Source: Bradyrhizobium diazoefficiens (lineage in GTDB: Bacteria; Pseudomonadota; Alphaproteobacteria; Rhizobiales; Xanthobacteraceae). Taken from it: DNA of 64,000 nt. A model generated the notes under the pieces. The model had not been told where the DNA came from, made no database searches, and saw only the letters and a program-made list of their open reading frames with translations. The stretch spans positions 4,151,001-4,215,000 of the forward strand of contig NZ_CP067100.1 in the NCBI RefSeq assembly GCF_016616235.1, in the 5' to 3' direction. The position numbers and the translations under genes were made by a program. Of the stretch, positions 26,434 through 35,155 are shown in pieces. How positions within the stretch are numbered: the stretch's first letter is position 1; the number at the start of each line of letters is the position of its first letter.

Positions 26434-26627
26434 ATGAGCGAGCCAAAATACGAAGTCACCAAGATCGCCGATGGGGTCTATGCGGTTGAATCCGAGACCT
26501 CGATGACGGCACTGTTGTTGTTCAAGAGAGCTTCTCCAGCGAGCAAGACGCCCTCGATTGGGCTTGGGAGCAGCGCCGCAAGGCCAGGTATGACGGCCGA
26601 TGGCCAGAACGTGAGTCCGACGAGTGA
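26434..26627 (+). pseudogene. frameshifted small conserved-looking gene (about 64 codons)
   Basis: Two reading frames each look like parts of one protein. Frame one runs from ATG 26434: MSEPKYEVTKIADGVYAVE. After about 26490 a second frame, one base back, gives IRDLDDGTVVVQESFSSEQD and then a stretch ending WPERESDE and TGA at 26625-26627. The combined chain would be about 64 residues, acidic and tryptophan-rich, without a signal peptide. A single missing base near 26488-26492 explains the break. It may be a true mutation, an assembly error, or rarely a programmed shift. No family recognised. Confidence 0.55.
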
Positions 26628-26856
26628 TGCGCGTGGCGAGTGACCGGCCAGCGGCCTGGTAAAACGTGGGAACGGATGACGAAAACTGGTAAAATGGGCC
26701 TCTGGTAAGTCGTTGAATTTGCTGTAAACCCGTAAAAATTGCCGAATTGCGACAATTCCGCGGCGTCTGTCCCGGGCCAGGCCGACGCATCCACAGCGCC
26801 CTTCAAGCGGAAGCAGATGCCCCGGAACAGAATCTGGCCATTCCGGCTTGACCCGG

Positions 26857-27003
26857 ATGGACAGGTTCTTTCTCGCGATCATGGTGTCGGCCGTGCTGCT
26901 GCTGATCGTGGCCTCTGACCTTCTGGTCAACGGCCCGAGCCGGCAGGACAAGGCGGCAGAAATGGCCAATATCACGCCGCTTTCAGCTCGCCTGATCCGG
27001 TAG
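26857..27003 (+). CDS. small single-helix membrane protein, hypothetical
   Basis: 48 codons from ATG 26857 to TAG 27003. The first half is one hydrophobic helix (FFLAIMVSAVLLLIVASDLL), the rest a short polar tail with NGPSRQDKAAEM. No cysteine and no lipobox. It faces away from ntrC's coding strand and lies 149 bases beyond the ntrC stop. The codon usage is GC-rich like real genes here, and the helix is cleanly formed, so I call it with moderate confidence. The function is unknown. Confidence 0.45.
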   Translation: MDRFFLAIMVSAVLLLIVASDLLVNGPSRQDKAAEMANITPLSARLIR

Positions 27004-27151
27004 CTCCGCGTCCTCCGCCGAAATTGCAGCGAGAGCGCGGAACGTTCGGTCCGATCCGGACTTTGCTCACCGCGTCAGCCACAACGGCCAGCGCGATCCG
27101 GACAGGCTCAGCTCCGCTTGGTAGGGGAGCTGAGCCACCGTCCGCGAGGAA

Positions 27152-28594
<1,443 letters not shown>

Positions 28595-28603
28595 TGTTGA
28601 TCC

Positions 28604-29773
28604 TCATTTTGCCCCCTGTGATGCAGACGACGACTTCCCGGCAGAGCCGTCGCGACTGCTGTGATCGGCGGTTTTGACCGATGTCGAGTACATCGGCATC
28701 AGCACGCGGAAGTTGGTTTTGCGCGGCTGAGACTCGCATTCGATGATGCCCCCGTGATCGCCGACGATCTTGGCGACCAGCGCCAGACCGAGGCCAGAGC
28801 CGGTCTGCTTGGTGGTCACGAAGGGGTCGAACAAATTGGGCAGAAGGTCGTCCGGCACGCCTGGTCCATTGTCCCTCACGCAGAATTCCAGCGGCAGGGA
28901 TACCCGGGTTTTTTGACCGGGGACTGACAGGCGCACACCCGGGCGAAATGCGGTGGTGAGCTGAATCTCGGCGTCAGGGACGTCGATCAGCGCTTCGGCG
29001 GCGTTCTTCACCAGATTGAGGAACACCTGGATCAGCTGGTCCTGGTTCGCCAGCACCGGCGGCAGCGAGGGATCGTAGTCCTCGATGAAGCGGATATTGC
29101 GGGCAAAGCCCGACTGCGCCAGCCGCTTGACGTGATCGAGCACCGAATGGATGTTGACGGGACCGCGCATCACGGGCCGTTCGTCGCCGAACACCTCCAT
29201 GCGATCGACCAGCGTCACGATGCGGTCGGCCTCGTCGCAGATCAGCCGCGTCAGCATGCGATCTTCGGAGGACGCTTGCTGTTCAAGAAGCTGGGCTGCG
29301 CCGCGGATGCCGGAGAGCGGGTTCTTGATCTCATGCGCCAGCATCGCGGCCAGCGCGATCACCGAGCGCGCGGCGCTGCGATGGGTGAGCTGGCGGTCCA
29401 TCTTGTCGGCGATGGAGCGCTCCTGGAGCATTACCACGATATGGCCGGGCCGGTCGGTCATCGGGGCGACGTGCAAATCGACCTGGCGGTCGCCTCCCAT
29501 GCGTGGCGTGCCGAGGTCGACCTTGTATTCGTTGACCGGCGAGTTCGACGAGCGCACCTGATCGATCAGCGCCAGCAACGGGCTGCCGAACGGCACCAGC
29601 TCTTTCAGCGACTGCCGCTTCAAGAACTGCGTCGAAATCTCGAAAAAGGCTTCGGTCGCGATATTGGCGCCAACGATCTTGCCGTCCGGCCCGATCATCA
29701 GCACGGGGTTCGGCAAGGCATCGAGGATTGCGTCGCTGTCGGACGGCCGGCGATGTTCAGCGGCTGAGCTCAT
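28604..29773 (-). CDS. ntrB: nitrogen sensor kinase/phosphatase NtrB (NR(II))
   Basis: Cytoplasmic kinase that reads the nitrogen state through PII protein and controls NtrC phosphorylation. 389 residues from ATG 29773, which overlaps the dusB stop as ATGA; an upstream start five codons earlier is possible. A PAS domain (about 20-130, [20 protein letters not shown]) is followed by the dimerisation helix with the acceptor histidine in [20 protein letters not shown], the N box [11 protein letters not shown], and the ATP-lid glycines in [18 protein letters not shown] and [13 protein letters not shown]. It has no membrane helix. Confidence 0.97.
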   Translation of the reverse strand: MSSAAEHRRPSDSDAILDALPNPVLMIGPDGKIVGANIATEAFFEISTQFLKRQSLKELVPFGSPLLALIDQVRSSNSPVNEYKVDLGTPRMGGDRQVDLHVAPMTDRPGHIVVMLQERSIADKMDRQLTHRSAARSVIALAAMLAHEIKNPLSGIRGAAQLLEQQASSEDRMLTRLICDEADRIVTLVDRMEVFGDERPVMRGPVNIHSVLDHVKRLAQSGFARNIRFIEDYDPSLPPVLANQDQLIQVFLNLVKNAAEALIDVPDAEIQLTTAFRPGVRLSVPGQKTRVSLPLEFCVRDNGPGVPDDLLPNLFDPFVTTKQTGSGLGLALVAKIVGDHGGIIECESQPRKTNFRVLMPMYSTSVKTADHSSRDGSAGKSSSASQGAK

Positions 29774-30846
29774 ACAGCAGCGCTCCATGCGAAGTCGTCG
29801 AAAGCATCCTGCAGCGACTGGTGGACGAGGCGCGGATCCTCGGAGGTGAGGATTTTCTGACGCCAGGCCTTCAGCTTCTCGACCGGCGCGCCGCTGGCAT
29901 CGGCGGCAACATCGAGCGCCCAGCCGAGATGTTTTCGCGCGTGCCTGAGGCCAATGCGCAGACCATAGAGCGCGCAGACACCTTCATAGAGCGTGCGAAC
30001 GTAGTGCAGCTGGATCTCGAGCGACGGAATGGCTTCAACGGCTCCGCCCTTGAGGCGGCGGCCAATCTCGCCGGGCAGCCAGGGCTGCCCTTGCGCGCCG
30101 CGACCGATCATCACGGCATCAGCGCCGGAGGCCTCTAACGCGGCGAGCGCCTTCTCGAAGCTGGTGATGTCGCCATTGACGACCAGCGGAATGGAGATGG
30201 CCTCGCGAACAGCACGGATCGCATCCCAATCGGCTTCGCCCTTGTAGAACTGGCAACGGGTGCGGCCATGCACGGTCACGAGTTTGACGCCGGCAGCTTC
30301 CGCGCGGCGCGCCAATTCCGGCGCGTTGCGGTTGCGGTCGTCCCAGCCGAGCCGCATCTTCAGCGTCACCGGCACCTTCACCGCGGCGATGGTCGCATCG
30401 ATCAGGCTGACCGCGTGATCGAGGTCACGCATCAGAGCCGAGCCGGACTGGCCGCCGGTGACGTGACGGGCCGGACAGCCCATGTTGATGTCGATGATGT
30501 CGGCGCCCTCGGCCTCCGCGATGCGGGCGCCTTCGGCCATCCAATGCGCCTCGCAGCCGGCGAGCTGGACCACATGCGGGCCGATTCCGGTCGCTTCGCA
30601 GCGCAACCGGGACATCCGGTGACCGTTGGCGAGCTCGTCGCTGGCGGTCATTTCGGAGACGACGAGACCGGCGCCAAGCTCGGCGGCTAGCCGGCGGACG
30701 GGCGAGTCGGTGACCCCCGACATCGGCGCCAGGAAGACCGGGGTAGCGACATCGATATCGCCTATTTTCAACGGCTTAGAGCCTGATACTGCCGAGCCGG
30801 TCACAGGGGTCCCGTTGTATGGGCAGGGCCTCATCGCATCTGCCAT
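29770..30846 (-). CDS. dusB: tRNA-dihydrouridine synthase DusB (NifR3 family)
   Basis: FMN enzyme that reduces uridine to dihydrouridine in tRNA. 358 residues. Conserved segments are [30 protein letters not shown], the active-site [20 protein letters not shown] with its cysteine, [27 protein letters not shown] and the FMN-binding [11 protein letters not shown] and [14 protein letters not shown]. It is the usual first gene of the ntrBC operon in alphaproteobacteria (ORF1/nifR3). Its translation stop overlaps ntrB. A GCAC-N7-GTGC palindrome ends 27 bases before its ATG and starts 12 bases before it. Confidence 0.96.
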   Translation of the reverse strand: MADAMRPCPYNGTPVTGSAVSGSKPLKIGDIDVATPVFLAPMSGVTDSPVRRLAAELGAGLVVSEMTASDELANGHRMSRLRCEATGIGPHVVQLAGCEAHWMAEGARIAEAEGADIIDINMGCPARHVTGGQSGSALMRDLDHAVSLIDATIAAVKVPVTLKMRLGWDDRNRNAPELARRAEAAGVKLVTVHGRTRCQFYKGEADWDAIRAVREAISIPLVVNGDITSFEKALAALEASGADAVMIGRGAQGQPWLPGEIGRRLKGGAVEAIPSLEIQLHYVRTLYEGVCALYGLRIGLRHARKHLGWALDVAADASGAPVEKLKAWRQKILTSEDPRLVHQSLQDAFDDFAWSAAV

Positions 30847-30858
30847 GACCTATCTTGC

Positions 30859-30873
30859 GCACAATTCTTGTGC
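30859..30873. promoter_or_regulatory. candidate NtrC-binding palindrome before dusB-ntrBC
   Basis: GCACAATTCTTGTGC is a perfect inverted repeat with a three-base centre. It has the GCAC-N7-GTGC geometry of known NtrC sites such as those at glnA in enteric bacteria. It starts 12 bases upstream of the dusB ATG (30846), so it lies at or below the likely transcription start, a repressor-like place. NtrC represses its own operon in Rhizobium. Confidence 0.55.
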
Positions 30874-31051
30874 AGTCAAGCACCATGCCTACAGTTTAGA
30901 CAGTTCTCTAAATCTTTCAAGTGCAGTGCAGCAAAGTGCTATCTCCCACAATCCGGAGAAACCCCCTTTTTTTGCGGGCCTGCCGTGCTAGAGGCATTCC
31001 AACAATCACCCTCCCCGACTCCATTCATCAGCAACTGAGTATTTGAGTCCT

Positions 31052-32233
31052 ATGGCGAAACCACAGCGCACCGCAGTCGTCCTCGTCGCGGCCGGACGTG
31101 GCCTGCGCGCAGGCGCCGGCGGGCCGAAGCAGTATCGGACGATCGGCGGCGTGCCCGTGATCCATCGCGCCATGGAAGCCTTCAGCCGCCACCCCGACGT
31201 GTTTGCGGTGCAGCCGGTGGTGAACCCCGACGACAGCGCCATGTTCACGGCAGCGGTCGCAGGCCTCAAGCACGAGGCGCCGGCCAGTGGCGGTGCGACG
31301 CGGCAAGCTTCGGTGCTCGCCGGTCTCGAAGCGCTGGCGAAGCACGCGCCGGACATCGTCCTGATCCACGACGCCGCGCGGCCCTTCGTCAAGGCAGGCG
31401 TGATCTCACGCGCGATCGATGCGGCGAGCCGCACCGGCGCTGCGATCCCCGTCGTTGCCGTCACCGACACCATCAAGGTCACTGGCGAGAGCGGCGATGT
31501 CCAGGACACGCCGGACCGGGCGTCCTTGCGAATCGCCCAGACGCCGCAATCCTTTCGCTTCGACGTCATCCTCGAGGCGCATCGTCGCGCGGCAAAGGAG
31601 GGACGCAGCGATTTCACCGACGATGCCGCGATTGCCGAATGGGCGGGATTGACGGTTGCAACCTTTGAAGGCGATGTTGCCAACATGAAGCTCACCACTC
31701 CCGAGGATTTCGTGCGCGAGGAAGCGCGCCTGGCAAGCCTGCTCGGCGACATCAGGACCGGGACCGGCTATGACGTCCATGCCTTCGGCGAAGGCGACCA
31801 CGTCATGCTCTGCGGCGTGCGCGTGCCGCACAGCAAGGGTTTTCTGGCGCATTCTGACGGCGACGTCGGCCTGCATGCACTGGTGGATGCCATCCTCGGC
31901 GCGCTGGCCGATGGCGACATCGGCTCACACTTCCCGCCGACCGATGCGAAGTGGAAGGGCGCCTCCTCCGACCAGTTTTTGAAATACGCCATCGAGCGTG
32001 TCACGCAGCGCGGCGGCCGTGTCGCCAATCTCGAGGTCACGATGATCTGCGAGCGGCCGAAGATCGGCCCGCTGCGCGACACCATGCGCGCGCGCATCGC
32101 GGAGATTTCCGGCGTCGACATCTCGCGCGTCGCGGTGAAGGCGACGACCAGCGAGCGGCTCGGCTTCACCGGCCGCGAGGAAGGCATCGCGGCCACCGCG
32201 AGCGCCACCATCCGCCTTCCGTGGAGCGCATAG
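31052..32233 (+). CDS. ispDF: bifunctional IspD/IspF (MEP isoprenoid pathway)
   Basis: Fused enzyme of the non-mevalonate isoprenoid route. IspD (about 1-225) makes CDP-methylerythritol: it has the nucleotide loop [20 protein letters not shown] and [10 protein letters not shown]. IspF (about 230-393) makes the cyclodiphosphate: it has GTGYDVHAF with metal ligands Asp and His, [29 protein letters not shown] and the [15 protein letters not shown] end. 393 residues from ATG 31052. A TTG three codons earlier is possible. The IspC and IspE steps are not in the window. Divergent from dusB. Confidence 0.97.
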   Translation: MAKPQRTAVVLVAAGRGLRAGAGGPKQYRTIGGVPVIHRAMEAFSRHPDVFAVQPVVNPDDSAMFTAAVAGLKHEAPASGGATRQASVLAGLEALAKHAPDIVLIHDAARPFVKAGVISRAIDAASRTGAAIPVVAVTDTIKVTGESGDVQDTPDRASLRIAQTPQSFRFDVILEAHRRAAKEGRSDFTDDAAIAEWAGLTVATFEGDVANMKLTTPEDFVREEARLASLLGDIRTGTGYDVHAFGEGDHVMLCGVRVPHSKGFLAHSDGDVGLHALVDAILGALADGDIGSHFPPTDAKWKGASSDQFLKYAIERVTQRGGRVANLEVTMICERPKIGPLRDTMRARIAEISGVDISRVAVKATTSERLGFTGREEGIAATASATIRLPWSA

Positions 32234-32236
32234 GAC

Positions 32237-32845
32237 ATGGCCGGCAGCGACGCACGCGCCCTCTCCCGCTCGCTGCTCGATCTGTGCCGGATGCGCAAGC
32301 TGACGATTGCGACGGCGGAGTCCTGCACCGGCGGGCTCGTTGCCGCCGCTCTGACCGACATTCCCGGCTCATCTGACGTGATCGATCGCGGCTTCGTCAC
32401 CTATTCCAACGACGCCAAGCGCGCGATGCTGGGACTCGAAGCCAGCACGCTCGCCAATTTCGGCGCCGTCAGCAAGGAAACTGCGACTGCCATGGCGATC
32501 GGTGCGCTGGAGCGCGCCGACGTCGATCTCGCGGTCGCCATCACCGGCATTGCCGGCCCGGGCGGCGCCACGCCGGGCAAGCCGGTGGGTCTCGTGCATT
32601 TTGCCGCCGCAGCGCGCGACGGCCGCATCATCCATCGCGAGCATCGCTTCGGCGCGATCGGCCGCAGCGCGGTGCGCGCCCGCTCGGTGGTCGAGGCGCT
32701 GCGCATGCTGATGGACCTCGCCCGCGGCCCGCAAGTTCAGGCCAAGCCGCAACGCGCCGCCGCCAGCCGCCTGCGCCCGCGCGTGACCCGCTCGCCGCGC
32801 CGGCATGCGGTGAAGCGCAGGCCGCCACGCTCGCCGCGGGGATGA
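32237..32845 (+). CDS. pncC: CinA C-terminal / PncC nicotinamide-mononucleotide amidohydrolase
   Basis: Converts NMN to nicotinate mononucleotide in pyridine-nucleotide recycling. 202 residues. The catalytic core (about 1-160) has the motifs LTIATAESCTGGLVAAALTDIPGSS with the active serine, VTYSNDAKRAMLG and AITGIAGPGGATPGKPVGLV. The N-terminal molybdopterin-like domain of full CinA is absent. The last 40 residues are extremely rich in Arg and Pro (KPQRAAASRLRPRVTRSPRR) and form no part of the known domain. It starts four bases after ispDF and probably shares its transcript. Confidence 0.92.
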   Translation: MAGSDARALSRSLLDLCRMRKLTIATAESCTGGLVAAALTDIPGSSDVIDRGFVTYSNDAKRAMLGLEASTLANFGAVSKETATAMAIGALERADVDLAVAITGIAGPGGATPGKPVGLVHFAAAARDGRIIHREHRFGAIGRSAVRARSVVEALRMLMDLARGPQVQAKPQRAAASRLRPRVTRSPRRHAVKRRPPRSPRG

Positions 32846-32881
32846 TTTCGCGGCCCGGATGGAGCGAACGGAATCCGGCCG

Positions 32882-33364
32882 TTACGATGACGCCAGCTTC
32901 GGCCGGCCGTAGATCGCGTCCGCCCGCTTCTCGAATGCGGTGGAGAACCGCGCGAAGGCGGCATCGAACATCGAGCCCATCAGCATCGCCAGCATGCGGC
33001 TCCTGAACTCATAGGCAAGGAAGAAGCCGACGTCGCAGACGTCATTGCCGTCCTGCTGGCCTTTCGGCTCGAACGTCCAGCGGTTCTCGAGCTTGCTGAA
33101 CGGGCCCTGCAGGTATTCGACCAAAATCTTGAGATTGGCGCGGTCGAGCGTCACGCGGCTGGTGAAGGATTCCTTGACCAGCTTGAACGACACGGTCATG
33201 TCGGCGACCAGCACCTCGGTGCTGTCGGGTTTCGCCATGCGCTGGCGCACCTTCAGCGCGCTGCACAGCGGCACGAACTCGGGGTAGCGCTCGACGTCGG
33301 CGACCAGATCAAACATCTCGGACGCGCTGTGATGGACACGGCGCTTGCTCGAAAATTTGGGCAT
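32882..33364 (-). CDS. START-like protein, COQ10/RatA family
   Basis: 160 residues of the polyketide-cyclase/START type with a lipid-binding fold. The bacterial family includes the ubiquinone-binding COQ10 homologues and RatA, once described as a ribosome anti-association toxin. The diagnostic start is HHSASEMFDLVADVERYPEFVPLC. The core has VADMTVSFKLVKESFTSRV, and the C-terminal helix contains FLAYEFRSRMLAMLMGSMFD. Located directly after lipA with a six-base gap, a common pairing in alphaproteobacteria. A role in quinone handling is more likely than a toxin. Confidence 0.9.
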   Translation of the reverse strand: MPKFSSKRRVHHSASEMFDLVADVERYPEFVPLCSALKVRQRMAKPDSTEVLVADMTVSFKLVKESFTSRVTLDRANLKILVEYLQGPFSKLENRWTFEPKGQQDGNDVCDVGFFLAYEFRSRMLAMLMGSMFDAAFARFSTAFEKRADAIYGRPKLASS

Positions 33365-33370
33365 GGCGGT

Positions 33371-34327
33371 TCAGCGGGCGCTAGCTGCCCGCGCGGCCTT
33401 CAGTTTCGCAAAGTCCTCGCCGGCGTGATGCGACGAGCGGGTGAGCGGGCTCGCCGACACCATCAGGAAGCCCTTGGTGTAGGCGACCTTCTCGTAAGAA
33501 CTGAACTCGTCCGGCGGCACGTAACGCATCACGGCGTGATGTTTGCGGGTCGGCTGGAGATATTGCCCGATGGTCAGGAAGTCGACCTCGGCGGAGCGCA
33601 AATCGTCCATCACCTGGAGCACCTCGTGGCGCTCCTCGCCGAGGCCGACCATGATGCCTGATTTGGTGAAGATGGTGGGATCGATCTCCTTGACCCGCTG
33701 CAACAGCCGGATCGAGTGGAAGTAGCGCGCGCCGGGCCGCACGGTGAGATAGCGCCCGGGCACGGTCTCCAGATTGTGGTTGAAGACGTCGGGCTTCGCC
33801 GCGACGACGACCTCGAGCGCAGCTTCCTTGCGCAGGAAGTCCGGCGTCAGGATCTCGATGGTGGTCGAGGGGCACGCCGTCCGGATCGCACGAATGGTCT
33901 CTGCGAAATGCTCGGCGCCGCCGTCGGCGAGATCGTCGCGGTCAACCGAGGTGATGACGACGTGGGCGAGGCCGAGCTTGGCGACGGCCTCGGCGACGTT
34001 CTGCGGCTCGGCTGCGTCCAGCGCGTTGGGCAGGCCGGTCTTGACGTTGCAGAAGGCGCAGGCCCGGGTGCAGGTGTCACCCATGATCATGAAGGTCGCG
34101 TGCTTCTTGTCCCAGCACTCGCCGATGTTCGGGCAGCCGGCCTCCTCGCATACCGTGTGCAGCCCGTTGGCGCGCACGATGTTGCGAGTGTCGGCATAGC
34201 CACGTGTGTTGGGCGCGCGAACGCGGATCCAGTCCGGCTTCGGCGGCGAAGCGGAGTCAGGGCGATTCACCTTTTCGGGGTGGCGCGGCCGCAACGGGTT
34301 GGAGATAGTGTCGACAATAACGACCAT
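33371..34327 (-). CDS. lipA: lipoyl synthase LipA
   Basis: Radical SAM enzyme that inserts two sulfurs into octanoyl groups on lipoyl domains. 318 residues. The auxiliary cluster cysteines are in [12 protein letters not shown], and the SAM cluster motif is [28 protein letters not shown] and [10 protein letters not shown] are conserved. The C-terminal [10 protein letters not shown] gives the serine that binds the auxiliary cluster. It is the upstream partner of the COQ10-like gene. lipB is not in the window. Confidence 0.97.
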   Translation of the reverse strand: MVVIVDTISNPLRPRHPEKVNRPDSASPPKPDWIRVRAPNTRGYADTRNIVRANGLHTVCEEAGCPNIGECWDKKHATFMIMGDTCTRACAFCNVKTGLPNALDAAEPQNVAEAVAKLGLAHVVITSVDRDDLADGGAEHFAETIRAIRTACPSTTIEILTPDFLRKEAALEVVVAAKPDVFNHNLETVPGRYLTVRPGARYFHSIRLLQRVKEIDPTIFTKSGIMVGLGEERHEVLQVMDDLRSAEVDFLTIGQYLQPTRKHHAVMRYVPPDEFSSYEKVAYTKGFLMVSASPLTRSSHHAGEDFAKLKAARAASAR

Positions 34328-34458
34328 GGGCTGTCCGGTCTGTTCAGGTCCCTACCTAGTCGGTCTGGCTGGCTGCCGCAACCCGGCTCGCTCCGCTTCA
34401 GGGAACATGGCAAATATGGGCAATATCCTGCTCTGTTCTCTGGCGATTCTCACCTCGA

Positions 34459-35061
34459 ATGGCTCCAGCATCGAAGACTTCCACGGCGCGGCTTGGCAAG
34501 GTCCTGAAGCGGGCCTTTTTCGACCGCAGCGTCCACGAGGTCGCGCCTGACCTGATCGGTGCCACCATGCTGGTGGATGGCGTCGGCGGCATCATCGTCG
34601 AGGTCGAGGCCTATCATCATACCGACCCGGCCGCGCATTCCTACAACGGCCCGACGCCGCGGAACCGGATCATGTTCGGCCCGCCGGGCTTTGCTTATGT
34701 CTACCGTTCCTACGGCATCCACTGGTGCGTCAACTTCGTCTGCGAGGAGGAAGGCTCGGCCAGCGCCGTGCTGATCCGCGCGATCGAGCCGACGCATGGT
34801 CTGGCGGCGATGCGCCGCCGCCGTCATCTCCAGGATGTGCACGCGCTGTGCTCGGGCCCGGGCAAGCTGACCGAGGCGCTCGGCATCACCATCGCGCACA
34901 ATGCCCTGCCCCTCGACCGCCCGCCGATCGCGCTGCACGCGCGGACGGAGGATGTCGAGGTGGTGGCCGGCATCCGGATCGGCATCACCAAGGCGGTGGA
35001 GCTGCCCTGGCGCTATGGCGTCAGGGGCTCGAAATTTTTGAGCAAGCCGTTCCCGAAGTAG
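34459..35061 (+). CDS. alkyladenine (3-methyladenine) DNA glycosylase, MPG family
   Basis: Base-excision repair enzyme that removes 3-methyladenine and hypoxanthine. 200 residues of the AAG/MPG fold. Family motifs are [20 protein letters not shown] with catalytic Glu, [43 protein letters not shown] and the helix ending [14 protein letters not shown]. The family is common in rhizobia. It is divergent from lipA, with a 130-base gap, and ends two bases before a dispersed palindromic repeat. Confidence 0.94.
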   Translation: MAPASKTSTARLGKVLKRAFFDRSVHEVAPDLIGATMLVDGVGGIIVEVEAYHHTDPAAHSYNGPTPRNRIMFGPPGFAYVYRSYGIHWCVNFVCEEEGSASAVLIRAIEPTHGLAAMRRRRHLQDVHALCSGPGKLTEALGITIAHNALPLDRPPIALHARTEDVEVVAGIRIGITKAVELPWRYGVRGSKFLSKPFPK

Positions 35062-35150
35062 TTGTCGTTCCGGGGCGCGTCGAAGACGCGAACTACGGTG
35101 CGCAATTGCGCACCTGAGTTCGATGCTGCGCATCGCCCCCGGAATGACGG
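35062..35150. repeat. third type of dispersed palindromic repeat
   Basis: Between the glycosylase and valS. It holds a perfect 18-base palindrome GGTGCGCAATTGCGCACC at 35097-35114, a second hairpin CGCGTC-GAA-GACGCG at 35076-35090, and outer inverted ends GTCGTTCCGGGG and CCCCGGAATGAC. The sequence is unlike the other two elements. The convergent location would fit a terminator role. Confidence 0.85.
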
Positions 35151-35155
35151 TCCTC

